A stretch of DNA of 64,000 nucleotides, taken from positions 1 through 64,000 of the forward strand of contig JAFDYG010000115.1 of NCBI GenBank assembly GCA_018267545.1. The letters are read 5' to 3'. The position numbers were made by a program, and so were the translations under genes. Below are positions 44,152 to 53,383 of this stretch, one piece after another (within the stretch, counting starts at the first letter, position 1; each line of letters opens with the position of its first letter). Origin of the DNA: Bacteroidota bacterium. GTDB taxonomy: Bacteria; Bacteroidota; Bacteroidia; Chitinophagales; Chitinophagaceae. The notes under the pieces were generated by a model, which was not told where the DNA came from, searched no databases, and saw only the letters and a program-made list of their open reading frames with translations.

Positions 44152-45216
44152 ATGAAAACGTTTTATATCAGTTGTATTGCGCTGAGTCTTGCATTGACCA
44201 GCTGCTCGAGATCCAAGGATGACAATGGCGGCGGGGGTGGGGGAGGTACCACGCCTCCGCCCACGACCACCAAATTCGTGAACCCGCTTCTGGCCTCCGG
44301 CCCAGATCCCTGGGTGCTGAAACAGGGTAGCTTTTATTACTATACCCATACTTCGGGCTCGAAGGTCGCCATCTGGAAAACGCAGTATATGAGCGACCTC
44401 GGCAAGGCAACACCGGTAACCGTCTGGCAGCCCCCATCGGACCCTAATTCGGAATATGGCAGGGACATTTGGGCGCCGGAGATCCACTACCTGGATAATA
44501 AGTGGTACATCTATGTTTCTGCGGACAAAGGCGGGGACAATGCAACCCATCGCGTGTTTGTCCTGGAGAACACGGGTTCCGATCCCACCGACCCGTCCGC
44601 CTGGACATTCAAAGGCAAGCTGCACGATACCGATGACAAATGGGCTATCGACGCTACTATTTTTACCTATAACGGAGTAAACTATGCCGCCTGGAGCGGA
44701 TGGCCGGGGAACGTGAATGTCGAACAGGACATCTATATCGCCAAGCTATCCAATCCATATACCATCGAAGGAACGAGGGTGATGATCGCCAAGCCGACCT
44801 ATGGCTGGGAAGGCACCATCAACGAAGGCCCCGAAGCGCTGATCAATGCCAGCGGGCAACTATTTTTGACCTACTCGGGCAATGGCTGCTGGTCGGATGA
44901 TTATAGCCTTGGGCTGCTGACACTGAAGCCGGGCGGTAATCCGTTGTCGCCTGCAGACTGGACGAAAAGTCCCACTCCTGTTTTTACCAAAAATACTGCG
45001 GGCGGCGCTTTCGGACCGGGACACAATGGCTTCTTCCTGTCGCCGGATGGCAAAGAAAATTGGATCCTTTACCACGCGAATACCCTCGCGGGTGTAGGCT
45101 GCGGAGACGCGCGATGCCCGCGGATCCAAAAATTCACCTGGAATGCGGATGGAACACCGAATTTTGGAACGCCCGTAGCCATCAATGCACCGATAGATAA
45201 ACCTTCGGGAGAATAA
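44152..45216 (+). CDS. GH43 family lipoprotein (arabinanase-like)
   Basis: Five-bladed beta-propeller glycosidase of 354 residues. The start at 44152 gives a lipoprotein signal with lipobox LTSC; an ATG three codons upstream is possible. The residues after the Cys, SRSKDD, fit the charged signal associated with surface export of lipoproteins in Bacteroidota. A Gly/Pro/Thr linker follows. Catalytic residues are the base Asp in GPDPWVLKQG, the pKa modulator Asp in WAIDATIFTY and the acid Glu in INEGPEALIN. The family mostly acts on alpha-L-arabinofuranosides, arabinan or beta-xylosides. It probably acts at the cell surface before import. Confidence 0.88.
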   Translation: MKTFYISCIALSLALTSCSRSKDDNGGGGGGGTTPPPTTTKFVNPLLASGPDPWVLKQGSFYYYTHTSGSKVAIWKTQYMSDLGKATPVTVWQPPSDPNSEYGRDIWAPEIHYLDNKWYIYVSADKGGDNATHRVFVLENTGSDPTDPSAWTFKGKLHDTDDKWAIDATIFTYNGVNYAAWSGWPGNVNVEQDIYIAKLSNPYTIEGTRVMIAKPTYGWEGTINEGPEALINASGQLFLTYSGNGCWSDDYSLGLLTLKPGGNPLSPADWTKSPTPVFTKNTAGGAFGPGHNGFFLSPDGKENWILYHANTLAGVGCGDARCPRIQKFTWNADGTPNFGTPVAINAPIDKPSGE

Positions 45217-45229
45217 AATATCTTATAGG

Positions 45230-46177
45230 ATGAATTTTAAAGCTGCTGCTCGTTGTGCCGGAATTATCGCAAGCCTTCTCGCCTTGAATGGCGCGGCTGC
45301 TTTTGCGCAGGTTTTCCAGGCCGATCCTACCATATTCCATTACAAGGGCAGGTATTACTTGTATGGAACGGACGGCGCTGCGCCCGATGCCGGGACCAGG
45401 GTGTTGGTTTCTTCAGACGGCCAATCCTTTAAATCGGGTGAGCCTGCTTTAAAAAAAGGAGACGCGTACGGTACGAAGGGCTTTTGGGCGCCGCAGGTTT
45501 GGAGGTACGGCCGGAAGTTCTATATGGCCTATACTGCGAACGAACATATTGCGATAGCTACTTCCGATGCGCCAACCGGTCCGTTCAAAGGCGATAGCGT
45601 CTCCATCATACCCGAGCAGAAAACGATCGACCCTTACGTCTTTATAGATGATGACGGCAAGAAGTATTTATTCCACGTCGAATTTAAAGGCGGCAATAAA
45701 ATATACGCGGCGGAAATGAAGAATGATTTTTCAGGGATAATCCCTTCGACCGATGTCCTGTGCGTCGAGGCGCAAGCGCTCTGGGAAACGGTGATGGCGA
45801 GTGTCGTAGAAGGACCTACCGTTATCAAGCATAACGGCTGGTACTACCTGATTTATTCGGCCAATCATTACCTGAGCAAGAGCTATGCCGTTGGATATGC
45901 CGTAAGCAAAAGCCCGCTGGGCCCCTGGGAGAAAAGTACGCACAACCCCATCTTGAATACGGCTAGTACGGGTCTGCCAGGGGTTGGCCATGGCGATCTG
46001 TTCTTTGACGATAACGGCAAGATGTATTATGTCTGCCATACACACAATTCCGATTCGGTCGTTTCCCCCAGAAAAACCGGTGTTGTCAGCGCTTATTTTG
46101 AAAAGGATAAGAACGGCGGCGCAGACGAGCTGGTCATGGATGGAAAGACTTTTAGTTACTTAAAATTGACACGATAA
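45230..46177 (+). CDS. GH43 family periplasmic glycosidase
   Basis: Beta-propeller glycosidase of 315 residues with a type I signal peptide (ends AAAFAQ near 27). Catalytic residues are the base Asp in FQADPTIFHYKG, Asp in KTIDPYVFIDDDG and the acid Glu in VVEGPTVIKHNG. It is shorter than the preceding GH43 protein and clearly different in sequence, so probably of another subfamily and specificity. It likely trims imported oligosaccharides in the periplasm. It is 13 bp after the first GH43 gene. Confidence 0.9.
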   Translation: MNFKAAARCAGIIASLLALNGAAAFAQVFQADPTIFHYKGRYYLYGTDGAAPDAGTRVLVSSDGQSFKSGEPALKKGDAYGTKGFWAPQVWRYGRKFYMAYTANEHIAIATSDAPTGPFKGDSVSIIPEQKTIDPYVFIDDDGKKYLFHVEFKGGNKIYAAEMKNDFSGIIPSTDVLCVEAQALWETVMASVVEGPTVIKHNGWYYLIYSANHYLSKSYAVGYAVSKSPLGPWEKSTHNPILNTASTGLPGVGHGDLFFDDNGKMYYVCHTHNSDSVVSPRKTGVVSAYFEKDKNGGADELVMDGKTFSYLKLTR

Positions 46178-46188
46178 ACGGTACTCAG

Positions 46189-47244
46189 ATGAAAAAGATG
46201 TATTTCGGTGTTTTAGCGCTGGCAGGTCTCCTTGTTCAATTGAATGTCAGGGCCCAGATGTGGACGAAAGAGAAAGCCAATGCATGGTATGCGACGCATA
46301 AATGGCTGACGGGCGCGAATTATATCCCCAACAATGCCATCAACCAATTGGAGATGTGGCAGGCTGCGACCTTCAGCCCGGACCTGATCGATAAAGAGCT
46401 AACCCTGGCGCAGGGTATCGGTTTCAACACGATGCGTGTGTTTCTTCATCACCTGGCCTGGGAGACGGACAAAAAAGGATTTAAAGACCGCATGGATAAG
46501 TTCCTTTCTATCGCTGAAAAGCACGGCATCCAACCACTTTTCGTCTTCTTCGACGATTGCTGGAACAAAGAAGGGAAACCCGGCAAGCAGCCCGAACCAA
46601 AGCCGGGCGTCCACAATTCGGGATGGGTTCAGGACCCCGGACAGCCTTTCTCCGAGGACAGCACTATTTTCCCTGGTCTGGAGAAATACGTGAAGGATAT
46701 CCTGACAACCTTTGGACATGATAAGCGAATACTTGGCTGGGACCTGTACAATGAGCCCGGCAACAGCAATAAGGGAGACAAGTCCCTGCCCCTGCTGACC
46801 GCCGTTTTCAAATGGGCCAGGGCTGCCAATCCCGATCAGCCGATTACCGCCGGGATCTGGAGATGGGATTTTGAAAAGCTGAATGAATTTCAGCTAAACA
46901 ACTCCGATATTATTTCCTACCATGATTACGAAGAGCCCGAAAAGCACCTGCGGGTAATACAGCTATTGAAAGCCTATGGCCGGCCCCTGATCTGCACGGA
47001 ATATATGGCGCGCCGGAACAACAGCCGGTTCGTCAATATACTTCCTATGCTTAAAAAGGAAAATGTAGCGGCAATCAACTGGGGTTTTGTAGAGGGAAAG
47101 ACCAATACGATCTATGCCTGGGATACGCCGCTGGCTGACGGCAGACAGCCCGATGAATGGTTTCATGATATTTACCGGACCGATCTTACGCCTTACCGGA
47201 AGGATGAGACGGATTTTATCAGGAAGCTGAATGCGGAGAAATAA
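46189..47244 (+). CDS. GH5-like clan GH-A glycosidase
   Basis: Exported TIM-barrel glycosidase of 351 residues (signal MKKMYFGVLALAGLLVQLNV, cleaved near RAQ). The acid/base Glu lies in GWDLYNEPGNSN (about 188) and the nucleophile Glu in LICTEYMARRNN (about 267). GFNTMRVFLHHLAWE near the front is typical of clan GH-A. Close homologues are often named cellulase or 1,4-beta-xylanase, but the substrate is not proven. It is the last gene of PUL 2 and ends 2 bp from the convergent GH36 gene. Confidence 0.85.
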   Translation: MKKMYFGVLALAGLLVQLNVRAQMWTKEKANAWYATHKWLTGANYIPNNAINQLEMWQAATFSPDLIDKELTLAQGIGFNTMRVFLHHLAWETDKKGFKDRMDKFLSIAEKHGIQPLFVFFDDCWNKEGKPGKQPEPKPGVHNSGWVQDPGQPFSEDSTIFPGLEKYVKDILTTFGHDKRILGWDLYNEPGNSNKGDKSLPLLTAVFKWARAANPDQPITAGIWRWDFEKLNEFQLNNSDIISYHDYEEPEKHLRVIQLLKAYGRPLICTEYMARRNNSRFVNILPMLKKENVAAINWGFVEGKTNTIYAWDTPLADGRQPDEWFHDIYRTDLTPYRKDETDFIRKLNAEK

Positions 47245-47246
47245 GC

Positions 47247-49298
47247 TTACTGAGAAGTGAGTTTCTTCGTTTCCAGCAGCAGCGCCTTTTCAAAATGTAC
47301 TGTCAGCTTTGCGTCCGAGCCTTTTACCGTTCCCAGGTCCTTCCCATTAACATAGTCGGTGATCTGATAGGAGGCGTCCGCATCGAGACCGCGCAGCTGA
47401 ATAGTACCGGAATAGCTGGGACTGTAAAAGGCATAAAAGAGGGTCTGTCCTTTTTGGATACAGTGTGTTTCGGGATAGTCGTATCCGATGTCATAAAGAT
47501 CGCCGCGATAGTCGCCCGTGCTCAGCATTTTTTCGTTATAGAGTCCCAGGTATTTGGTAAAAAGGGCTTCTTTTTCAGGAGAGAGAAAACTTTCATCTTT
47601 TTTGGCTACGCGGGTGGCAGGCCAAACGAATTTCGTTCCGGGTACCGCGCCGATGCCCAGCTGGGAGGCGAAGTCGGCGTGGTCGTCTGTAAGTTCTACG
47701 TGGTCGCCGAAATAGGCCGTGCCGGGCATAAGGGCCTTGTATACTTTTCCCTTCAACCGCACCTGCCAGCTGCTTTCGGGGTCGCTGGCCACGAACTGAT
47801 TCGTGTAGGGCATGTGGTAAAAATTCATACAGTCGCCGCAGGGACAAAATTCGACGACAGCATTGGGTTTGATGTTGCGGGCGGTCTCGAAGATGGTGCG
47901 AAACAAAAGGGGCATATCTTCAAAAGACTGCTCGGGCCGGGTGATATTGTGCCCCTTTGCATAGTCGGGCGCGCAGGCGTTCATATGTTGTCCGTCGAGC
48001 TTAAGCGCATCGAAACCCCAGTCACGGATAAAAAGCTCTACGGTCCTTTTCGTCTCTGCCAGCACCGTAGCGTCGGTCGGCGACATATAATAGCTGTCCC
48101 ACCAGGTGATGTACTCCGGTGATCCGTCTTTTTGCTTGATCAGGATATGGGGGTTCTCCTTGAGAAGCTTGCTGTCGGGGTCTGCCGCGAGCGGCGCCCA
48201 CCATAGCACGGCTTTCATGCCTTGTGCGTGGATGCTGTCTACAAAGGCCTTCATTTGCGCATCACCTCCAGGAAAGTGTTCTTTGTTGGTATGCCAGTCG
48301 CCTTCTGCCTGCTGAAAGCCGTCATCTAGTCCCACCCATTTGATCCCCAGCTGCCTGACCTTTGGCAGGGTTTTGAGTATTTCTGTCAGGGTAAAGTCGC
48401 GTTCATATCCCCAAGCGCACCAGATGGGCTCATAAGCGGCGGGCTCAGCGGCGGCGGCCTTGATACCGCGCGTCGCCATATAGGACCCATAGCTGCGAAG
48501 TGTGGCAAAACAATCTTTCTGATGAACACTGACAAAGGTGGGGGCGGTTGACAGCGTGTCACCGGGGGCCATCCGCCGTAGGGTTGGGTAGGAGTATTCG
48601 ACGCCGATTGCGGCATGACCGGTGGTGCTATCATAGTCTACGGGCAGAGAGACAAGCTGCGCCACCTCGGAGGTGTGGCCGACGGCGATCCCCGCGTCCC
48701 TGCGCCAAAGGTCAGTGACGGGGATGCCTCCGCCATAGTCACAGTCGTTCATACCCATAAAATTCTTTTCATAAAATCCGGGATCCACCTTTTGGATCCA
48801 GTCTCTTCTGTCGCTGTGGGAGCTTCCCTGGAAGCTATAGAAGCCGGGCTTATCGGCCGATGGAAGGATAGGATAGCGATGGTTTCCCCATTTTATGACT
48901 TCGATAGGAGCGCGGCTGCGGTTGACATAGCTGACCTGGACATAGGCGCTGTTGGGGAACTGGTCATAGGTGGTTACGCTGAGAATCTTCTCGAGCCCGC
49001 GTACTTTGCTGGAGCCGTAGAAAAGCCAGCGGGTACCCGTTCCGGATGGGTCGTGGATCGCGCTCTTTACCTTCCGGGTCAGCAGGAAGTCTTCGGCAGT
49101 GTAATATTTTGTGGTGAGGTATTCGGAATAGGCGAAGCCGGACATCAGGGGCTTGCTGCCGGGGAAAAGGCTGGTAACCTGTGTTTGCAGATGACTGTTG
49201 ACGGCAAGCTGCAGGTTTTTGCTCTTCACGATATCGGTTTGGGCGGATGCCTCGATCGATAGCAGCAGTATGAGGAAGGACTGGTGTAGGCGGTGCAT
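47247..49298 (-). CDS. GH36-like alpha-galactosidase
   Basis: Exported glycosidase of 683 residues (signal MHRLHQSFLILLLSIEASAQ). An N-terminal beta-supersandwich (about 25-290) leads to a TIM barrel with WCAWGYERDFT, GIKWVGLDDGFQQAEGDWHT and GMKAVLWWAP. The nucleophile Asp is in FDALKLDGQHMNA (about 432) and the acid/base Asp in VASDPESSWQVRL (about 503). A beta C-terminal domain closes it. GH36 enzymes release alpha-galactose or alpha-N-acetylgalactosamine. It is the last gene of a five-gene - strand operon, 3 bp after the amidohydrolase. Confidence 0.88.
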   Translation of the reverse strand: MHRLHQSFLILLLSIEASAQTDIVKSKNLQLAVNSHLQTQVTSLFPGSKPLMSGFAYSEYLTTKYYTAEDFLLTRKVKSAIHDPSGTGTRWLFYGSSKVRGLEKILSVTTYDQFPNSAYVQVSYVNRSRAPIEVIKWGNHRYPILPSADKPGFYSFQGSSHSDRRDWIQKVDPGFYEKNFMGMNDCDYGGGIPVTDLWRRDAGIAVGHTSEVAQLVSLPVDYDSTTGHAAIGVEYSYPTLRRMAPGDTLSTAPTFVSVHQKDCFATLRSYGSYMATRGIKAAAAEPAAYEPIWCAWGYERDFTLTEILKTLPKVRQLGIKWVGLDDGFQQAEGDWHTNKEHFPGGDAQMKAFVDSIHAQGMKAVLWWAPLAADPDSKLLKENPHILIKQKDGSPEYITWWDSYYMSPTDATVLAETKRTVELFIRDWGFDALKLDGQHMNACAPDYAKGHNITRPEQSFEDMPLLFRTIFETARNIKPNAVVEFCPCGDCMNFYHMPYTNQFVASDPESSWQVRLKGKVYKALMPGTAYFGDHVELTDDHADFASQLGIGAVPGTKFVWPATRVAKKDESFLSPEKEALFTKYLGLYNEKMLSTGDYRGDLYDIGYDYPETHCIQKGQTLFYAFYSPSYSGTIQLRGLDADASYQITDYVNGKDLGTVKGSDAKLTVHFEKALLLETKKLTSQ

Positions 49299-49301
49299 AG
49301 T

Positions 49302-50402
49302 TTAGTGTTGATGGATGATCTTTTCTGCGTTGGTCCGATAGAGCTTGCGGAGAACCTCTTTGGAAAGGTTGAATCCATACAGCGCCCAGTGGTAGTCGGA
49401 CATGGAGGAGTCGTAAAAATGTTCGTCCGCCGTCTCCAGAATGCGGAACGTGCTGCGGTACATCGCGCCTTCCGTGCCCATATCCGTACCATAGACGAGA
49501 CGGTCCTGCCACTTGGTTATAAAGGCGGCGGCGAAGCGGGGTATGGGTCCCGTCTCGGCGTAACGGGCGGCAATGTCGGCATATAAGTTGGGGTGTTTGG
49601 CGAACAGGTCTCCGAGGACGTTGAGGTCGGAGCAGCAGTTGGCGAAGTGACAGGCGACGAAAGTGACGCCGGGATTTTCGCCTACGGCCTTCGATAGACC
49701 GGCGATGAGCTGGTCATGGTCGAGCTTGCCGGGAACGTCCATATTGACGTGCCATTTTGCCGCATTCATGAGACCGTCGTTGGAAGCGTCGGGCTGCTCG
49801 TACATCCAGCGGTCTTCGGCGACGTGGATGATGATGGGTATCTTGAGCGTTCCGCAGCGGGTGAGCAGCGGTTTCAGAGCGGGGTTATCGATATGGATGC
49901 CCCGGCCGGGAGTAGGCTGGGAATAGAGCTCCCCTTCTCCTTTATCACCCAGCTCACCGATACCGCGTGCGCCTTTACGGTAGCAGCGCTCGAGCTCGGC
50001 GATCGCTTTCTCCGCCCACCCTGGCTGGCCGAAGCCGGTGTAATCGAAACCGCAGTAGAAAATGAAACGGTCCTTATAACGGCTGTACTTATCGACGATC
50101 GAGTCGAAGCGTGCGCCGGTGGAATAAGTCATCAGGACGGTGCGGGCGATGCCGGAGGAGTCCATGGCTCTTACCCAGCGGTCGATTTCCTCGTCTGACT
50201 TCGCGTAGGGATGGCTGTGCATATCGGTGACCGGCCAGGCCGCCTTTGTGATCCGCGTGACGGGTGTATTGTAAATGGAAACGGGGTGATAGTTCTTTAG
50301 GAGAATGTTGACGCGGCTGGCGGCTTCTTCATCAGGCGTTTGAGCGAGGCCGCTGAGCTTTAAGCCAAGCAGGAGCAGTAGTGCTGGGAGGAGTCTTTTC
50401 AT
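49302..50402 (-). CDS. Exported amidohydrolase-2 (COG2159-like) protein
   Basis: Metal-dependent TIM-barrel hydrolase of 366 residues with a signal peptide (MKRLLPALLLLLGLKLSGLA). Metal ligands are suggested by VTDMHSHPYA (H-x-H near 60), PIIIHVAEDRW (His near 195), VTFVACHFANC (His near 250) and LVYGTDMGTE (Asp near 313). Its position between the aldolase and GH36 genes, with a 4-bp overlap to the former, ties it to sugar use, yet it should act outside the cytoplasm. A periplasmic deacylase or lactonase is possible; the substrate is unknown. Confidence 0.7.
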   Translation of the reverse strand: MKRLLPALLLLLGLKLSGLAQTPDEEAASRVNILLKNYHPVSIYNTPVTRITKAAWPVTDMHSHPYAKSDEEIDRWVRAMDSSGIARTVLMTYSTGARFDSIVDKYSRYKDRFIFYCGFDYTGFGQPGWAEKAIAELERCYRKGARGIGELGDKGEGELYSQPTPGRGIHIDNPALKPLLTRCGTLKIPIIIHVAEDRWMYEQPDASNDGLMNAAKWHVNMDVPGKLDHDQLIAGLSKAVGENPGVTFVACHFANCCSDLNVLGDLFAKHPNLYADIAARYAETGPIPRFAAAFITKWQDRLVYGTDMGTEGAMYRSTFRILETADEHFYDSSMSDYHWALYGFNLSKEVLRKLYRTNAEKIIHQH

Positions 50403-51214
50403 GAGTTGATGACGTTGAGCTTGCGGGTGATCAATTCCTGTACTTCATGGATGGCTTCGGGAAAGATTTTGCGCAGGTCTATCTCGTCGGTATCGGTGAG
50501 CAGGACTTGCAGCTTCTTCATAAAAGTATTCTTGGTTTCGGTGGCCAGGTTTATCTTGCTGATCCCGAGCCGGACGGCTTCGCGCAAGGCTTGGTCGGGG
50601 ATACCGCTGCTGCCGTGCAAGACAAGGGCGCTTTTGGTGACGGCGCGGATTTCTGCCAGTCGGTCGAGGCGAAGCTTTGGCGGGTCTTTATAAAAACCAT
50701 GGGCGTTACCGATAGCGATTGCAAGGGCATCGATACCTGTGGCCGTCTCGAAACGCTGGGCGTCGCCGGCGGTGGTGGGTTCGGCCTGCTGGTTCTGTCC
50801 GAGCTTGGCGACATATCCCAACTCTGCCTCTACATTGGCGCCGTATGGTTCGGCTATTCGCACCACCTCGCTGGTGATCCGGACGTTTTCCTCGAAAGAC
50901 GATTCGCTGGCGTCGATCATCACGCTGTCGAAGCCGGCGTCGAGACATTTTCGGATGAGGTTGGCGTTGCTGCCATGGTCCAGGTGGAGCCATCCTTCTA
51001 CTTCCATCTCTTTGAGCAGGGCGCGGGCCATGTTGGCGGCGGGCTGGATGCCGAGATAGTTGAGAGAGCTTTCGCTGAGCTGGAGGATGAGGGGACAGCT
51101 GGCGCTGCGTGCGGCAAGCAGCAGGCCCTTAAGGGTCTCGAAGTTATAGAAATTGACGGCCAACAATGCTTTTTTCCTCGCACTGTACCCGGCCAGGGTT
51201 TCTTTCATTGTCAT
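50399..51214 (-). CDS. class II ketose-bisphosphate aldolase (GatY/KbaY-like)
   Basis: Zinc-dependent cytoplasmic aldolase of 271 residues. Family motifs are WLHLDHGSN (Asp 79 and His 80), FDSVMIDASESSFEENV, VEAELGYVAKLGQ, ALAIAIGNAHGFYK (metal His), LVLHGSSGIP (metal His and phosphate loop) and ISKINLATET. It most likely cleaves tagatose-1,6-bisphosphate (or fructose-1,6-bisphosphate) to triose phosphates, given the AgaS-like protein and sugar kinase upstream in the operon. It overlaps the kinase gene and the amidohydrolase gene by 4 bp each. Confidence 0.88.
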   Translation of the reverse strand: MTMKETLAGYSARKKALLAVNFYNFETLKGLLLAARSASCPLILQLSESSLNYLGIQPAANMARALLKEMEVEGWLHLDHGSNANLIRKCLDAGFDSVMIDASESSFEENVRITSEVVRIAEPYGANVEAELGYVAKLGQNQQAEPTTAGDAQRFETATGIDALAIAIGNAHGFYKDPPKLRLDRLAEIRAVTKSALVLHGSSGIPDQALREAVRLGISKINLATETKNTFMKKLQVLLTDTDEIDLRKIFPEAIHEVQELITRKLNVINS

Positions 51215-52161
51215 ATTGCTACATTAAATTTTTCCCATGCGAGCTGTTTTACCAGCGTATAATCTGCGAAGGCGGTGGTTCCTCCGTTATGCGTGGTATT
51301 GATCGCGCCGCAGAGAGCGCCGTGGGCCATACATTCTGCGAGAGGCGCGCCTTTGACGTATAGATGGAGGAAACCGGCGTTGAAGCTGTCTCCCGCTCCG
51401 ATGGCGTCGGCCACGTCGCGGTTGAGAAAGGCGGGCTGGCGAAGCCGTGTTGTTCCCTGCTGGAGGAGGGCGCCTTCATTGCCATTTTTTACGACGATGA
51501 TACGGGCAATGTCTGCCAGCGACGAAAGGCTTTCTTCGAGGCTTTCCTTGCCGGCGAGTCTCTTCAGCTCTTCTGCATTGGGTAGAAAGACGTCGACGAG
51601 GGGCAACAGCTGCCGGAGATCGAGGTCCCATTTTTCGGCCGGGTCCCATTGCGGGTCCAGGGAAGTCGTGAGCCCCCTTTGTTTGGCGCGCCTGAAAAGC
51701 GAGATCAGACCGGGTTTGAGTGCAGGCTGGAGAAAGGCTGAGCTGACGTGGAGGTGCCGTGCGGAGTCAAGCAGATCGTCCGTGATGTCAGCAGCGCTGA
51801 ATTCGTCCATGGCGCCGGGATAGGTAACCATGGCCCGGTCTTCTGCGACGCTGAGGGCTACGGTAAGACCGGTATCGGCGGAATCGCTTTGAATGATGGA
51901 GCGGGTGTCGACGCCCCTGGCGGCGAGGTCGGCTAAGATCTTTGCGGCAAAATTATCCCGGCCTACACGGCCGCAGAAGGCGACACGGGTGCCGAGGACG
52001 CTGAGGTTGCTGGCGAATATCGCGGAGCTGCTGCCAAGGGTAATCAGCATCCGGCTGGCGATGATCTCTTTACCGAGCTGGGGAAACGCGCCGAGGCGGT
52101 CCATGATCAGGTCGATATTGAGCTCACCGGCAACGAGTACGTCTATTTGTTTATCGGACAT
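51211..52161 (-). CDS. PfkB family sugar kinase
   Basis: Ribokinase-like (PfkB) carbohydrate kinase of 316 residues. The N-terminal signature is ITLGSSSAIFASNLSVLGTR, and the ATP/anion-hole motif is DAIGAGDSFNAGFLHLY (catalytic Asp near 258). VFLPNAEELKRLAG is also typical. In this operon a role as tagatose-6-phosphate kinase feeding the aldolase is plausible, but PfkB proteins cannot be assigned to a substrate by sequence alone. It is 41 bp downstream of agaS and overlaps the aldolase gene by 4 bp. Confidence 0.9.
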   Translation of the reverse strand: MSDKQIDVLVAGELNIDLIMDRLGAFPQLGKEIIASRMLITLGSSSAIFASNLSVLGTRVAFCGRVGRDNFAAKILADLAARGVDTRSIIQSDSADTGLTVALSVAEDRAMVTYPGAMDEFSAADITDDLLDSARHLHVSSAFLQPALKPGLISLFRRAKQRGLTTSLDPQWDPAEKWDLDLRQLLPLVDVFLPNAEELKRLAGKESLEESLSSLADIARIIVVKNGNEGALLQQGTTRLRQPAFLNRDVADAIGAGDSFNAGFLHLYVKGAPLAECMAHGALCGAINTTHNGGTTAFADYTLVKQLAWEKFNVAI

Positions 52162-52202
52162 AAACCTGTTTTTTTAGCGTATATATTTTCAACCGGAAAG
52201 GC

Positions 52203-53366
52203 TTAGGCTTCGACAGGATAGATCGTGACGCCTTCGACAATCCTGGATATGGCGCCGCTTACGGAAGGGCTGTCAGGCATCAGGCCAAGGCTAAGGCTTT
52301 TGAAAAATCCGAGCAGCTGGGCGGGAAGAATGCTGCAAACGGTAAGGAAGTCTTCCGCCAGCCGGCCCTCTCCACTGGAGAGCAGGATAGCCGTCTGAAG
52401 TCTTTCATGCTGGACAGGCTGTTCGGCAATGGCCAGGTGGAACAGGGCGCTGTTGCCCGTATCCATGGCTTGCAGCAGGTCTGTCTCGTACCGGCGTACG
52501 TATTCGTCGTTGCTAAAGAAATAAAAGATAAGGGTGGTTTCGTCGATAACGGCCTTGGGTCCATGCCGGAAGCCTAAATAAGAGTCGGCTTTACAGATAA
52601 TTTGTCCGTCGGTGAGCTCCTGTAATTTCAGAGCGGCTTCCGTTGCTGTACCGAAGAGAGGGCCCGAACCTAAAAATACGGCTCTGCCGAATTCTTTTTC
52701 CGCTATTTTCCGGATATTTTCCGTCTGACCGGTTATAATTTTCTCGGCAATGGAAGTCAGCAGCTGCACCTGGCTGCGGCAGTATTCCTTTTCGTTTGGC
52801 CGCGTAATGAGCAGGGCGGTCAGCAGCATGGAGGAATAGCTGCCGGTCATAGCGAGGCTTTTGTCGTTTGCCTCGGGGGGCAGCACAAAGACGGACACCG
52901 GATTGGAGGAACCATATTGCGCCAGTGCGCCATCTTCGTTACAGGTAATGATCAAATGGAAGCATTTTTTACAAAGCCGGTCGGCCAGCTCGAGCGCAGC
53001 GCAGCTTTCGGGGCTTTTGCCACTGCGGGCGAAAGAGACGATCAGGGGGCATTGGTCTTGTCTGAAATAATGCCGGGGATGAGAAAGGAGATCGGTAGTG
53101 GCTATGGCTCTCGTGATCTTGCCGGTACGGCTGAAAAAGCTGCCTATGAGAGAAAGACCGATAAAGGCGCTGGTGCCTGCTCCGGTCAGGACCACCTGGT
53201 CGGCTTCGCCAAGGGCATTATCTAAAAATTCCTGCAAACGTGTCGATTCCTGGTAATACTTTTCTTCCGTGCTTCTCCACAAGGCCGGCTGGCCGGCTAT
53301 TTCCCTTGCCGTGTGTAACGCTCCCCGGGCTAACAATTCGGTCTCGGGCAAGTTTAAGTAGGTCAT
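52203..53366 (-). CDS. agaS: AgaS-type SIS-domain sugar isomerase/deaminase
   Basis: Cytoplasmic protein of 387 residues with two SIS domains: VVLTGAGTSAFIGLSLIGSF and SFARSGKSPES in the first, VFLGSGPLFGTATEAALKLQ and FRHGPKAVIDE in the second. This is the AgaS group, which acts on galactosamine-6-phosphate or as tagatose-6-phosphate ketose/aldose isomerase. The start at 53366 (MTYLNLPETE) is chosen because a -7 element lies at 53384-53391, so the longer ORF beginning at 53405 would start upstream of its own promoter. It is first in the operon agaS-kinase-aldolase-amidohydrolase-GH36. Confidence 0.85.
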   Translation of the reverse strand: MTYLNLPETELLARGALHTAREIAGQPALWRSTEEKYYQESTRLQEFLDNALGEADQVVLTGAGTSAFIGLSLIGSFFSRTGKITRAIATTDLLSHPRHYFRQDQCPLIVSFARSGKSPESCAALELADRLCKKCFHLIITCNEDGALAQYGSSNPVSVFVLPPEANDKSLAMTGSYSSMLLTALLITRPNEKEYCRSQVQLLTSIAEKIITGQTENIRKIAEKEFGRAVFLGSGPLFGTATEAALKLQELTDGQIICKADSYLGFRHGPKAVIDETTLIFYFFSNDEYVRRYETDLLQAMDTGNSALFHLAIAEQPVQHERLQTAILLSSGEGRLAEDFLTVCSILPAQLLGFFKSLSLGLMPDSPSVSGAISRIVEGVTIYPVEA

Positions 53367-53383
53367 TTTCGATATTTTAAAAT

